A stretch of DNA of 40,383 nucleotides from Bacillus sp. ISL-34 (GCF_018613325.1 NZ_JAGGQJ010000050.1:1-40383), one strand, 5' to 3'; positions 16,484 to 25,260 are shown, numbered from the stretch's first letter. The notes: generated by a model not told the origin, from the letters alone. A program made the numbers and translations.

Positions 16484-16618
16484 TTGATAAAAGCTGTAAC
16501 CAATAAATACTATTATGTAGACGAAAATGAACATCGGAAAGCAATTAATGAACAATGTCCACTTAGCGAGAAATGGAAGTTTTATCCTTCGCGAATTTTC
16601 GATTTATTAATAAGGTAG
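16484..16618 (+). other. possible 44-codon gene remnant
   Basis: A frame opening at a TTG at 16484 reads MIKAVTNKYYYVDENEHRKA and ends FYPSRIFDLLIR. Composition is protein-like, but there is no convincing ribosome binding site, so it looks like the C-terminal piece of a lost gene. I do not recognise the family. Confidence 0.3.
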
Positions 16619-16693
16619 ATCATTCATTGGACAAACTTAGATTAGGGGTTTCAAAAAGATAAGCAAATTTTATAAGAGAAAAGAGGTTTCCAA

Positions 16694-17449
16694 ATGACAC
16701 AAATGAAATTTGACAGCAAAGCTGTCTCTATATTAGAAGATAAAATTCAGTTAATTAAAACGGATAAGGGTGCTATCTACTTGGTAGGTCCTATTAAGCT
16801 ACCCGTTAACCTATATGATGAAACCGTCGTTTTTCAATGGTATTGTTGGTTGAATTGTGATGAGGTTACAGAGGACTATGAAAGAATAATAAATAAACTA
16901 TCTTCCATTAATTTAGCAGAGTTTCAACAATCGAGTGTCTTGGCATATGGCGATTTCGGATACTCAGATGATGCTGTTATAAGATTTCATTCTATTTGTC
17001 ATACGGGTGATATATTTGGAAGTAAGCGATGTGATTGTGGGTATCAACTAGAGCAATCAATGAAACTGATTGTGGAGCATGGCAATGGAGCCTTATTTTA
17101 TTTAGCAAACCACGAAGGTCGAGGAATCGGGTTATTTAGTAAAGCAATGGCCTATATCTTACAGGAAAATGGTTACGATACTGTTGAAGCTAATCATGCT
17201 CTTGGCTTTGTAGATGATTCTTGAAACTATTCAGATGCTATTCAAGTACTAAAAGCACTTCGATCAAAACCAGTTACTTTGATGACGAATAATCCTAAAA
17301 AGTTAGAAGCATTAAAAAATGCTGGGCTTACAGTCTCAGAAAGAAAACCATTGTGGGGAGATATTTCCGAATATAACGAGAAATATTTAAAAACTAAAAT
17401 AAACAAGTCTGGTCACCTAGAGGAGGAAGGGACTTGCTGCAATGACTAG
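16694..17449 (+). pseudogene. ribA: GTP cyclohydrolase II (RibA-like) with in-frame TGA
   Basis: The gene encodes a GTP cyclohydrolase II, the enzyme that opens GTP for riboflavin or related 7-deazapteridine-type products. The zinc motif HTGDIFGSKRCDCGYQL and the HEGRGIGL motif are intact. At 17222-17224 (codon 177) a TGA follows LGFVDDS; the same frame then continues with clear RibA sequence (NYSDAIQVLKALRSKPVTLM, then TNNPKKLEALKNAGL) to a TAG at 17447-17449. One C-to-T change (CGA to TGA) explains it. The N-terminal ~70 residues are longer than in ordinary RibA. It overlaps the ribD start, so the two formed an operon. A truncated 176-residue product could still be made, but it lacks the GTP-contacting C-terminal part. 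Confidence 0.85.
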
Positions 17450-17786
17450 CCATGAATTTTATATGGACTTAGCTTTACAAAATGCACAGGCAATGAAAGG
17501 CCAGACAGATCCCAATCCATTGGTTGGCTCTGTTATTGTAAATGATAACCGAATTGTAGGGGTTGGTACCCACTTAAAGGCAGGAGAACCTCATGCTGAA
17601 ATTCACGCTCTTCGTATGGCGGGAGATAAAGCTAAAGGCGGAACTATTTACGTTACTCTCGAGCCTTGTTCCCATCACGGTAGAACAGGTCCTTGTGCAG
17701 TAGCGATTGTAGAGGCAGGCATTAAGAAGGTGGTGATTGCTACTCTTGATCCAAACCCAGTGGTTTCAGGAAATGGAGTAGGGTAA
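17442..17786 (+). pseudogene. ribD: truncated riboflavin deaminase (RibD N-terminal domain)
   Basis: The 114-residue product carries the cytidine-deaminase-like zinc site of RibD: HAE (H51, E53) and PCSHHGRTGPC (C76, C85). RibD normally has about 360 residues with a C-terminal reductase; here it breaks off after ATLDPNPVVSGNGVG, in the last part of the deaminase domain. AGAGGAGG precedes the ATG, which overlaps the end of ribA. The ribA-ribD order differs from the usual rib operon, so this was probably a second copy, perhaps for a flavin-like or azapteridine metabolite; that is inference. A deaminase-only role is unlikely given the truncation. Confidence 0.8.
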
Positions 17787-17838
17787 TTCACAATTTGTAT
17801 AGAACTTGTAGAGTGTATGTACATTTGAAGGAGGTGAG

Positions 17839-18093
17839 GTGGCGGCTATCATAAGGAAAATTCTCAGTTTATTGTTTTTGTTTGTATTGTTTCTTAGTTT
17901 AGTTGCTTGTAACCAGGATGCGGTCAATCAAAATAGTGAGGAGGTCAATGTAGAAGAGGCAGAAAAATTATTTAAAGATTATAGTACAGAGCTATATACA
18001 ATTAAAGATTTATCCAATCCTCCAACTTTTGATGAAATCGCAGAAAATATTAAAGTATATTTAACAATGAAAGAAAAATTGGAGCCTTTTTAA
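17839..18093 (+). CDS. small lipoprotein, possibly truncated
   Basis: The 84-residue product starts at a GTG shortly after AAGGAGG and has a lipoprotein signal: positive N-terminus, hydrophobic core LLFLFVLFLSLVAC with the lipobox cysteine at about residue 24. The mature part is short and acidic and ends abruptly after YLTMKEKLEPF, which suggests loss of the C-terminus. Function unknown. Confidence 0.5.
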   Translation: MAAIIRKILSLLFLFVLFLSLVACNQDAVNQNSEEVNVEEAEKLFKDYSTELYTIKDLSNPPTFDEIAENIKVYLTMKEKLEPF

Positions 18094-18132
18094 ATAAAAC
18101 TGTATTTTATTTCCAATTAAGTCAGTCAAAAT

Positions 18133-18156
18133 CTTAACAAATTTCTAAATGTTAAG
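18133..18156. promoter_or_regulatory. perfect dyad upstream of the nucleotidase gene
   Basis: CTTAACA (18133-18139) and TGTTAAG (18150-18156) form a perfect 7-bp dyad with 10 bp between. A single TTAACA also recalls a PhoP half-site, but the required direct repeats at 11-bp spacing are not present. Role uncertain. Confidence 0.3.
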
Positions 18157-18303
18157 CCGTATGAGTATTTTTAAAAAGATATGCATGTACTGGGTTAATT
18201 TAATAATTATTATATAAAATATAACAAAAAATCACGGTCCCTTTATACGGATATAAAATTCCAGAGTTATTCTTAATTTACATCTAGAGGGAGGGATCGG
18301 AAG

Positions 18304-19893
18304 TTGTTAAAATTTCAGGCCATAACTTCTTTGTTCATCTTGGTATTTATCATCATTTTCGTAACTTATAAAATCACAGCATTCTCATCCAATCATTCCA
18401 CAACGAATCAATCCACATCCAACCGTTACATTCAACTACAATTGTTAGGCGTTAATGATTTTCACGGCCAACTAAACAAATATCAAATGGTTTCAGGAAC
18501 CATGGCAGGGGGTGCTGAATATCTGGCTGCCTATTTAAAAAAATATAAACAAGAAAACCCAAATACACTACTTGTTCATGCTGGTGATATGGTAGGAGGA
18601 AGTCCTCCAATCTCTTCTCAATTTCAAGACGAACCCACGATTGAATTTTTAAACCTCCTGCACTTTGATGTCGGGACACCTGGAAATCATGAATTGGACC
18701 AAGGCGTAAATGAAATGAAACGGCTTATTCATGGAGGATTCAATAAAAAAACAGGTTATTTTCAAGGTGCCAATACTTCTTACATTTCTGCAAATATCAT
18801 CGACAGAAAGTCAGGTACTCCCTTGTTACCACCGTATGTTATTAAACAAATTGACGGAATTAATATTGGATTTATCGGTGTGGTCACAAAAGAGACCAAC
18901 ATGTATGTGTCCCCTGAAAATCGAAAAGAAGTAGAAATTACGGATGAAGTTTCAGGTATTAACCGAACCGTTAAGCTTTTAAAGCAAAAAGGAATCAAAG
19001 TGATTGTTATACTGGCACATGATTCAGCTAAATCAGATAAGGCAGGAGCAAATTCCAGTGGAGCTTTAGTGGAGATGGCTCCAAAAATCGATGATGAGGT
19101 CGATGTCATTTTTGCGGGTCACAGCCATGAATATGCCAATACCGTTGTAGCAGGTAAACTGATCGTTCAAGCTTATTCTAATGGGAAAGCCTTTTCTCAA
19201 GTAAATCTTAAAATTGACCCACATACTAAAATTATTGTTAAGAAACAAGCAAAGATTGTTGTCACTTCACATCATCATATAAAACCGGATAAAGAAACGG
19301 TTGCTCTTCTAAATAAATATAGAAAAAGGTTGGGGAGCTATTTTAATCAGGTAATAGGAGAAATGCCTGAAGAAATCACACGAAATCAAGATGCAAACGG
19401 TGAATCCCCATTAGCGAAAATGATTGCAGAATCTGAGCGGGAAGCCATGGGGGTAGATATAGCTTTTGTCCATCAAGGCGAAATGCGGAAAAGTTTTAAA
19501 AAAGGGGATATCACTGTAGAAGACCTTTATACAGACTTGCCTATGGGTCATAGTGTCAGTAAGTTAATCTTAACAGGAGAACAGATAAAACTTGCTTTAG
19601 AACAGCAGTGGACGAAAGATTATGAAAATAGGTTGCAAACGGTTGGTTTAACGTATGATTGGGACCCCAAAGCTCCAATTGGCAGCCGCATTGTTGCGCT
19701 GAAAGACATGAAGGGTCAAGAGATTCAGCCAAACAACGAATATGAAGTAGCGGTTAGTAATTATTTAGCTTCAGGCGGTGATAACTTCACTGCATTTGAA
19801 CAAGGTAGACTCGTAGAATCCGGTCCACAAGTTGTCACTGCACTTATACGCTATATCCAACAGAAGTATCCTGCCTATTCACTGAAAAAATGA
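18304..19893 (+). CDS. exported 5'-nucleotidase / bifunctional metallophosphatase
   Basis: The 529-residue protein has an N-terminal membrane/signal segment (about 5-27), a calcineurin-like phosphoesterase domain (NDFHG D52/H54, AGDMVGG D95, GNHELD 128-130, GHSHEY) and a C-terminal 5'-nucleotidase domain (LPMGHSVSKLILTGEQIK and NYLASGGDNFTAFEQG). UshA/YfkN-type enzymes release phosphate from nucleotides outside the cell. The TTG start follows AGAGGGAGGG. A dispersed repeat begins 17 bp after its stop. It could serve phosphate scavenging together with the alkaline phosphatase at 27276-28676. Confidence 0.9.
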   Translation: MLKFQAITSLFILVFIIIFVTYKITAFSSNHSTTNQSTSNRYIQLQLLGVNDFHGQLNKYQMVSGTMAGGAEYLAAYLKKYKQENPNTLLVHAGDMVGGSPPISSQFQDEPTIEFLNLLHFDVGTPGNHELDQGVNEMKRLIHGGFNKKTGYFQGANTSYISANIIDRKSGTPLLPPYVIKQIDGINIGFIGVVTKETNMYVSPENRKEVEITDEVSGINRTVKLLKQKGIKVIVILAHDSAKSDKAGANSSGALVEMAPKIDDEVDVIFAGHSHEYANTVVAGKLIVQAYSNGKAFSQVNLKIDPHTKIIVKKQAKIVVTSHHHIKPDKETVALLNKYRKRLGSYFNQVIGEMPEEITRNQDANGESPLAKMIAESEREAMGVDIAFVHQGEMRKSFKKGDITVEDLYTDLPMGHSVSKLILTGEQIKLALEQQWTKDYENRLQTVGLTYDWDPKAPIGSRIVALKDMKGQEIQPNNEYEVAVSNYLASGGDNFTAFEQGRLVESGPQVVTALIRYIQQKYPAYSLKK

Positions 19894-19909
19894 AGGGGAA
19901 AGGGGAAAC

Positions 19910-19997
19910 ATAACGGGTGCATTAGCTGAAGATCATAATAAGGGAGGTTGCTGAGGCAGCCTTTTTCTTATGGCACTAACGGGGCAGGTTAGTGGAA
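19910..19997 (+). repeat. dispersed hairpin repeat
   Basis: The left box taacgggtgcattagctgaa, a central stem of the GAGGTTGCTGAGGCAGCC type, a T tract, and the right box cactaacggggcaggttagt. It lies just after the nucleotidase stop. Confidence 0.85.
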
Positions 19998-20189
19998 TAA
20001 AAAGTGAATTATTCCATTATTATCTGTAGTATGTTAACTGCATAAATCAGTTGTACAGAGATAATAAAGTTGTTTAATTTGCAATTATTTTGCGGTAATG
20101 AAATTAAATATCAAATAAAGGAAATACCTTCTTGACAGTCGAATATTAGCCTAGAACCATAATTAACTATTCCGATGAGGAGGATTCTT

Positions 20190-20699
20190 GTGCGTCCACG
20201 ACCATTATCTATTGAAAATCCAGAGTATGATAGGTATGTAAGTCTTGTGCCAGATGGAGATATTGAAGAAATACTTAGTAAGCAACGAACTAAAACCATT
20301 ACCTTCTTGAGCAGCATATCAGAGGAGTCAGCAAGGAAGGCGTACGCACCAGGGAAATGGACTTTAAAAGAAGTGATTGGGCATATGGCCGACGTGGAAC
20401 GTGTGATGTCGTATCGAATGCTTGCCATTGCACGAAATGAAAGTGCACCACTCCCAGCAATGGATCAGGATCAATACGTTTCTGCGGCAAACTTCAACAA
20501 ATTATCCTGGGAGCAGCTACTAGCTGGTTTAGACACGGTACGCTCCAACACGTTAAGTCTTATTTCAACCATTGATGATGCAGCGTGGGATCGTAATGGA
20601 ACTGTAATGAACAGGCCAGTTTCGATAGGTACCTTTGCATATGGCATTGTCGGGCACGAGTTACACCATTTGAAAGTGATTAGCGATAAATACTTATAA
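20190..20699 (+). CDS. DinB-like putative metal-dependent protein
   Basis: The 169-residue product belongs to the DinB/YfiT four-helix-bundle group. The histidines expected to bind a divalent metal are visible in IGHMADVE (about residue 65) and GHELHHLK near the C-terminus. Many members are thiol-dependent S-transferases (for example bacillithiol); the substrate is unknown. The GTG at 20190 is preferred over the ATG at 20175 because GAGGAGG lies between them at proper distance from the GTG. A strong own terminator follows. Confidence 0.85.
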   Translation: MRPRPLSIENPEYDRYVSLVPDGDIEEILSKQRTKTITFLSSISEESARKAYAPGKWTLKEVIGHMADVERVMSYRMLAIARNESAPLPAMDQDQYVSAANFNKLSWEQLLAGLDTVRSNTLSLISTIDDAAWDRNGTVMNRPVSIGTFAYGIVGHELHHLKVISDKYL

Positions 20700-20716
20700 G
20701 TCTTTTTCTATTAATG

Positions 20717-20761
20717 AAAAAACCTAATTTCTCATTTAATGCTGAGAAATTAGGTTTTTTT
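20717..20761 (+). terminator. terminator after the dinB-like gene
   Basis: AACCTAATTTCTCA (20721-20734) pairs perfectly with TGAGAAATTAGGTT (20743-20756), 8-nt loop, flanked by A and T runs. Confidence 0.9.
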
Positions 20762-20818
20762 ATATTGAAACTTCCTTAACGTTGTAAATCCGCATTTTCC
20801 TGACGCACCTCCTTATAG

Positions 20819-20902
20819 AACTAACGGGTGCTTTAGCTGAAGATTGGAGCTGTCTTTAAGGCAGCTCTTTTTCTTATGGAACTAAAGGGTAGGATAGTTC
20901 AA
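20819..20902 (+). repeat. dispersed hairpin repeat
   Basis: Full-length copy: left box aactaacgggtgctttagct, stem GAGCTGTCTTTAAGGCAGCTC, T tract, right box gaactaaagggtaggatagttc. Because the preceding gene already has a terminator, this copy is not needed for termination. The rest of 20762-21025 shows nothing else. Confidence 0.85.
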
Positions 20903-21025
20903 GAAATATAGTGTATTCGAACTGTGCGGTAAACATTAATACTCCTTAAGAATAGTAATAAAATAAATGAATGTGGTATCCTATTAATTAGTAATATTAT
21001 CCAAATGAGAAGCGTGTAAAAGAGA

Positions 21026-21222
21026 ATGAACGACGACCAATGCCCTAAATGTTACTCAAACAATATTAAGAAAGGAGCTCTTGGAACCGGGTTTAAATTT
21101 GTTCAGATGTTTTCCATGATAATTTAAGGAATAAACCTTCCAAGATTATTGCTTACTATTGTTCAGATTGTGGCTACATACTTAGTTCTTATTTGAAAAA
21201 CCCATCTAACATGGGTAACTAG
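21026..21222 (+). pseudogene. zinc-ribbon protein gene with frameshift
   Basis: The frame from the ATG at 21026 reads MNDDQCPKCYSNNIKKGALG and runs into a TAA at 21125. From about 21127 another frame continues as RNKPSKIIAYYCSDCGYILS to a TAG at 21222. The two halves together give a CPKC...CSDCG ribbon of about 64 residues, similar in size and plan to the intact protein at 16189. A single-base loss around 21100-21127 explains it. Sequencing error is an alternative. Confidence 0.65.
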
Positions 21223-21238
21223 AGAGTGGAGGCCCGTT

Positions 21239-21421
21239 ATGGGTGAATTATTATCGTTAGCATTAGATTTTTTATTCGTTGCATCAATGTCATTGCATAA
21301 TAGTACGAAACATATGGACAAACACATTGAAATTCTAAAAGAATACGATTGGTTTACGGCTTTGTATTACAATCCTAAATACACTAGGCTTTTTAATCAC
21401 AACAAATTAGAGGTTACTTAG
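21239..21421 (+). CDS. small hypothetical protein
   Basis: The 60-residue product has a hydrophobic N-terminus (LLSLALDFLFVASMSL) and a polar remainder rich in aromatic residues (KEYDWFTALYYNPKYTRLF). GTGGAGG lies at a fitting distance before the ATG. It begins 16 bp after the broken zinc-ribbon gene and may have been cotranscribed with it. Family not recognised. Confidence 0.5.
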   Translation: MGELLSLALDFLFVASMSLHNSTKHMDKHIEILKEYDWFTALYYNPKYTRLFNHNKLEVT

Positions 21422-21634
21422 GACAACGTTATTCAATTAATAGAATGATCAAGAAAAAGAAACCGAGTGAAACGCTCATTATTATTCTTGATAAACAAGC
21501 AAAAAAACAAATCGTGTGATTGTGTATTCGCGTCTCTACCGCACAAAAATTCCTTGAAAATTTGACTGGAATTCCTTAACAACCATTTATACAAACATAT
21601 CCTTATATAAATAATAACCAAGGGAGAGATAAGT

Positions 21635-22294
21635 ATTTTTTTATACGTTTATGAAGCAGGAATTATACTGGGAATTATTATGTGTGGACTCACCTATCTA
21701 TTTTTGAGAAAGATAGAGGACAGAACTCAATTCTTACTTCTATTCTCACTAGGCATTTTGATTTTAGTGTTTTCACTTTTTGTGATTGGTGGGTTCGAGG
21801 GGATGCCGTATGGTGTATTGAGCCTTGGTGTATTGACACTGGCGGTTCTATATTTTTTCTTAAATAGGTATTCCTTAGGAAGGAAAATTCTCTTTATTGG
21901 GGTTCCATTAATCATTGCTCTTCATATATTATTCGTATTTATCAATCAAGTTGACTACAGGGTAGTGGATAAAGAAAGACTGATGGATGATGAAACCGGG
22001 AATTATATTGAAAAAATCGAGAAAGATACATCGATTGTCGGTTACAAAAAGTTTAAAGGAGGTGAAGGGGAGGACTTTTTATTAATATCAATGGGTGGTG
22101 AAAGAAAGGGAAATACCATTGAAGTGTTGGAAGTGAACGAAGATAGTGAAAAGACTATCATCCGCATTCGGACATCTTATAATAAAAACCCTGAGCCAAA
22201 TCCGTATATAGCTGTAGCACTTACTCGTATAAAATCAAAGGTAGTCATTTTGGATACTGATGGAACAAATTATGGAGATGGTTTATTTGATTAA
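21635..22294 (+). CDS. membrane protein with extracytoplasmic domain, unknown; apparent ATT start
   Basis: The protein has about four hydrophobic segments in its N-terminal half and a soluble C-terminal domain of about 110 residues (from NQVDYRVVDKERL on). The first ATG is at 21680, which has no ribosome binding site and would remove part of the first helix. The frame is open further upstream, and AGGGAGAG (21621-21628) lies six bases before an in-frame ATT at 21635, giving 219 residues starting (M)FLYVYEAGIILGII. Either AUU is used or the start codon has mutated. Function unknown. Confidence 0.6.
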   Translation: MFLYVYEAGIILGIIMCGLTYLFLRKIEDRTQFLLLFSLGILILVFSLFVIGGFEGMPYGVLSLGVLTLAVLYFFLNRYSLGRKILFIGVPLIIALHILFVFINQVDYRVVDKERLMDDETGNYIEKIEKDTSIVGYKKFKGGEGEDFLLISMGGERKGNTIEVLEVNEDSEKTIIRIRTSYNKNPEPNPYIAVALTRIKSKVVILDTDGTNYGDGLFD

Positions 22295-22318
22295 ACCTTT
22301 ATAATTTGTTCATACTTG

Positions 22319-22363
22319 GATAGTTCCTTTTTCTTATGGAACTATCGGGGCAGGTTAGGTGAA
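22319..22363 (+). repeat. dispersed hairpin repeat, rearranged copy
   Basis: The right box ggaactatcggggcaggtta is present, but the left half is gone; instead GATAGTTCC (22319-22327) pairs perfectly with GGAACTATC of the right box across the T-rich spacer, giving a new hairpin. It begins 24 bp after the preceding stop. Confidence 0.75.
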
Positions 22364-22424
22364 TAAGGTAATATTTGGATTAAGATAGATGTAAGTAGAA
22401 AAGTTAATAACAAGGGGTGATTTT

Positions 22425-22640
22425 TTGGAGAAAAATATTGGGGAAGTAGATTTTTTTAAACAAGTAGTAAAAAGACTTTGCAAAAAAAACAATATTTCCC
22501 CTCAGAAACCTAAATTTGAAATCATCGAGAACGTAATGGTTATTAGCATTAAGAACCATTTAAAAGATGGAGTAGACTTAGATTGTTTTAAAATTTTAAA
22601 CCTTATTTACCGAACAATTGGACCTTTAGAAGAGAGCTGA
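22425..22640 (+). CDS. small hypothetical protein
   Basis: The 71-residue soluble product (TTG start after AAGGGGTG) is basic in the middle, with VVKRLCKKNNISPQKPKFEI and a hydrophobic/acidic C-terminal half. A second short frame (22638-22733, ...NKQEIELLRLMQSVKAFYFD...) overlaps its stop and might be the remains of a downstream partner. Family not recognised. Confidence 0.5.
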   Translation: MEKNIGEVDFFKQVVKRLCKKNNISPQKPKFEIIENVMVISIKNHLKDGVDLDCFKILNLIYRTIGPLEES

Positions 22641-22880
22641 ACAAACAAGAAATAGAATTATTGAGGCTTATGCAGAGTGTCAAGGCATTTTATTTTGATT
22701 ATAGCAATGAAATGAATACCATTTGGCGATGAATTATTTTACTAAGTTTTTAATGTTTTTACTGATATATGCAAAGTTAGTAGTACACTAATAAAGTAAT
22801 AAGGTTTACTTCAGTAAAATAAGGTATATTATATTTGTTGAATAGATTCTCTTTAAAGACAAGAAAAGTAGGTGAACAAA

Positions 22881-23030
22881 GTGGGAAAATATCAATTGGA
22901 TTACAAAGGTCAGGTAGCTGTGACAAAGTTTCATGAAAAACAGACGCCTGCCAAATTTGATAAAAAGAAGCAACTTGAAAAAATACGTGCGGAGTATTTG
23001 AAAAAGAAGCAAAAACAAACAGATAAATAA
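22881..23030 (+). CDS. 49-residue lysine-rich small protein
   Basis: The GTG-started frame MGKYQLDYKGQVAVTKFHEK continues with PAKFDKKKQLEKIRAEYLKKK and ends with TDK. It is highly basic and helical, with AGGTG upstream and a terminator 11 bp after the stop. The style is that of small Bacillus proteins of unknown function. Confidence 0.6.
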   Translation: MGKYQLDYKGQVAVTKFHEKQTPAKFDKKKQLEKIRAEYLKKKQKQTDK

Positions 23031-23040
23031 TATGAATGAA

Positions 23041-23073
23041 AACATAGGAAGACTAAAATCTCCCTATGTTTTT
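23041..23073 (+). terminator. terminator after the 49-residue gene
   Basis: AACATAGG (23041-23048) and CCTATGTT (23063-23070) form an 8-bp stem followed by TTTTTC. Confidence 0.75.
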
Positions 23074-23124
23074 CTTATTCGAAGTTCTTTTTTCAATTGA
23101 TGATAGTGTTTATTATTCCCATAA

Positions 23125-23505
23125 AGATTCGGTGACAAAAAACTCGTCATCGGATATCCAATCCTCACTAAAAATTTCAGTAGCAGAATCAATTTTGATG
23201 CTTTAATTATAACTAAAGAAGCTTTCTCAGAAGCTGATAAAGATCAGTTTGTTGAGTATTTCAATAAGGTAAAGTATCCCGTGTTTTTTTATGAAGCTAA
23301 AGGAATAAGTGATGATGCATTTTTAGAAAAAGGAGTTACTTTAGACAGTTCTAAAATTAATAGCTCAGCCTTTATTAGAGGTTATTTAAATAAGGAAAAA
23401 GAAAGAATCAAATGGGTGTTGCATTTACCAGATAATAAAAATATATCTGATAAAGATTACACATTTATACAATTATGTGAAATAGTCGAAGAGAGTAAAA
23501 GATAA
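23125..23505 (+). pseudogene. 5'-truncated hypothetical gene
   Basis: A frame open for 126 codons (RFGDKKLVIGYPILTKNFSS and on to LCEIVEESKR) begins directly after a TAA at 23122 and has no start codon until a GTG at 23281, which has no ribosome binding site. The upstream part is clearly protein-like (FDALIITKEAFSEADKDQFV), so the 5' end has been lost or shifted. Family not recognised. Confidence 0.5.
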
Positions 23506-23540
23506 AATTGGATAGGTTTCTAAAAACAACCTTTTTTATT

Positions 23541-23583
23541 TTGTGAAGAAATGTACTTAAACTAACGGGGCAGCATAGTCCCA
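23541..23583 (+). repeat. dispersed hairpin repeat fragment with extended 5' flank
   Basis: The string ttgtgaagaaatgtacttaa precedes aactaacggggcagcatagt. The same flank (tttgtgaagaaatgtact) precedes the copy at 39691, so some copies carry a longer left end. The central hairpin is absent. Confidence 0.6.
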
Positions 23584-23637
23584 TTAGGAATACCTAAATA
23601 TTAGATCTAACGAGGAACTTATTTTAAGGAGGAAAAC

Positions 23638-23823
23638 ATGAGCTTGGAGCATGATTTTTACCTTATTTACTAAGACAACTGATAGGATTATCAACAAGCA
23701 GAGGATTTGACCCATGATACCTTTGTAAAAGCGTATTTATATCATAAATCATTTAATCAGTATTTCAGTAAAAAAATCTTCAACGGGAGGCTTGATAGTC
23801 CTGAAGCACAATCAACAAATTAA
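23638..23823 (+). pseudogene. relic of a sigma-70-family (ECF-type) sigma factor
   Basis: Reading through stops at codons 12, 15 and 16, the frame gives MSLEHDFYLIY*DN**DYQQ, then AEDLTHDTFVKAYLYHKSFN. This is sigma region 2 (the motif in which QAEDLTQDTF...KAY is typical). It ends after 61 codons with no region 4. AAGGAGGAAAAC precedes the ATG. The gene is dead. Nothing clear is coded between its end and 23928. Confidence 0.7.
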
Positions 23824-23927
23824 TCACTCGGATGTCTGGTTCTTACGACGCGTTTTAACTTCCTTTATTTTCATTTTACTTTCTTTTTCTTAATCCCTAT
23901 ACTGATTTATAGGGAGGAGGAAATAGT

Positions 23928-24755
23928 TTGATTTTTTTATTCTTTATGTTGATAATTCTCGTTTATTTTATATATAGGGCGAATAAAAATACACATGAGG
24001 CAATCGTTAACACTGTAGCTCCCGTTTCTGCAAATGTGACTACCCCCAACTGTTCTAATCTACGCGTTCTTCAATTATCAGATTTGCATTTAGAAAACTT
24101 ATCGATCTCTCCAGAAAAACTATATAATCAATTAAAGAAAGAGAATTTTGATTTGATTGCTTTAACAGGCGACTATTTAGATCGAACGAAAAGTATTCCT
24201 AAAATAATTCCTTATCTAGAAGTAATACAACAATTTAATCCAAAATATGGCATATATGCAGTCTTCGGAAATCATGATTATATTTTAAGAGAGGACAGTT
24301 TTGGACGTTTAAAGGAATTATTTGAACAATATGATATCAAAACAATGCAAAATCAGAATGATACGATTATTGTGGAAGGAAACTTAATTTATATTATCGG
24401 AATTGATGATTACCATACAAAAAGGAGCAACTTAAGCTTAGCATATAATGGCTTGATAGAAAAAGGTTATCGACTTGTTTTAACTCATGATCCCAACCTT
24501 GTTCTACAAATGGAAAAGTTCCACTTTGATTATCTACTTGCTGGACATTTTCATGGCGGTCAAATTTGTTGGCCGAAACCGTACCACTTAAGAAAGTTCG
24601 GGAAACTTGTTCGTCTCAACTTAATTAAGGGGCTTATTCATTACCAAGGGAAACTTTTCTATATAAATGAGGGACTTGGACAAACCTTGTTTAATATTCG
24701 TATAGGGAGCAGACCGGAAATTACTATTCATGAACTAACAATTCCTAATCTTTAA
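23928..24755 (+). CDS. membrane-anchored metallophosphoesterase
   Basis: The 275-residue protein has one N-terminal membrane helix (about 1-17) and a calcineurin-like phosphoesterase domain with all motifs: SDLH (D52, H54), GDYLDR (D82), FGNHDY (115-117), THDPN and AGHFHGGQ. This resembles the YkoQ/YaeI group of membrane phosphoesterases, some of which act on lipid phosphates such as UDP-diacylglucosamine-like compounds; the true substrate is unknown. The TTG start follows GGGAGGAGG. It follows a dead sigma factor gene. Confidence 0.87.
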   Translation: MIFLFFMLIILVYFIYRANKNTHEAIVNTVAPVSANVTTPNCSNLRVLQLSDLHLENLSISPEKLYNQLKKENFDLIALTGDYLDRTKSIPKIIPYLEVIQQFNPKYGIYAVFGNHDYILREDSFGRLKELFEQYDIKTMQNQNDTIIVEGNLIYIIGIDDYHTKRSNLSLAYNGLIEKGYRLVLTHDPNLVLQMEKFHFDYLLAGHFHGGQICWPKPYHLRKFGKLVRLNLIKGLIHYQGKLFYINEGLGQTLFNIRIGSRPEITIHELTIPNL

Positions 24756-24837
24756 AACAAGTACAGAGGAAATTTTAGTTTGAATCTAAAAGAAAAACAA
24801 TTAAAATTTCCCTTAGTGTTTTTTCGGAAATTCCTTC

Positions 24838-24867
24838 ACCTTCACCTCTTTGAGGTGAAGGTCTTAT
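24838..24867 (+). terminator. terminator after the metallophosphoesterase
   Basis: ACCTTCACCTC (24838-24848) pairs with GAGGTGAAGGT (24852-24862) around three T, followed by a T-rich tail. Confidence 0.75.
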
Positions 24868-25260
24868 TATATTTTCCACTATTGCTTGGAATAGATATAT
24901 ACATGTTGCCCAAAATTTGAAAAGGTTATTATTTTAGATTATGTTATTAGTCTAAAAAAATAGAAAGCTCAATTTGGAACATAATAAGCAATAATCACCT
25001 AGATATTGGTCAACTAAAGCCAAGGTTAAGACTATTCGGAATTATATTCCGGTATGAAGCGTCTACAAGTATACATATTAGAAATGCTTTACAAGCATCT
25101 ATCAAAAGAACGGGTGAAATTGGGCAAGTTTCAAAAATCATCGTTAGTACTCATTTTTATTATCAGGAATTCTGTAGATATTCCACCATTATAGAAGGAA
25201 AGCCATTTTTACATTTGGCTTTTTTGCATAATTTCGAATGAAGAAAGGAAATTTAATTAA
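24868..25260. other. no recognisable gene
   Basis: AT-rich sequence without a supported gene. A 47-codon frame from 25054 (MKRLQVYILEMLYKHLSKER...) has no ribosome binding site and looks accidental. The last part has AGAAAGGAAA, which is probably the ribosome binding site of the broken methyltransferase gene that follows. Confidence 0.5.

Noticed and set aside
18133..18156. PhoP site in front of the 5'-nucleotidase gene
   Set aside because: Only one good TTAACA hexamer, and the neighbouring hexamers at 11-bp steps do not match. The inverted dyad is reported instead without a regulator.
22806..23045. 79-codon hydrophobic minus-strand frame
   Set aside because: It is the antisense of the lysine-rich 49-residue gene at 22881-23030; Phe/Leu-rich composition is the mirror of Lys codons.
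25054..25197. 47-codon frame before the methyltransferase
   Set aside because: No ribosome binding site and no recognisable motif; treated as chance.
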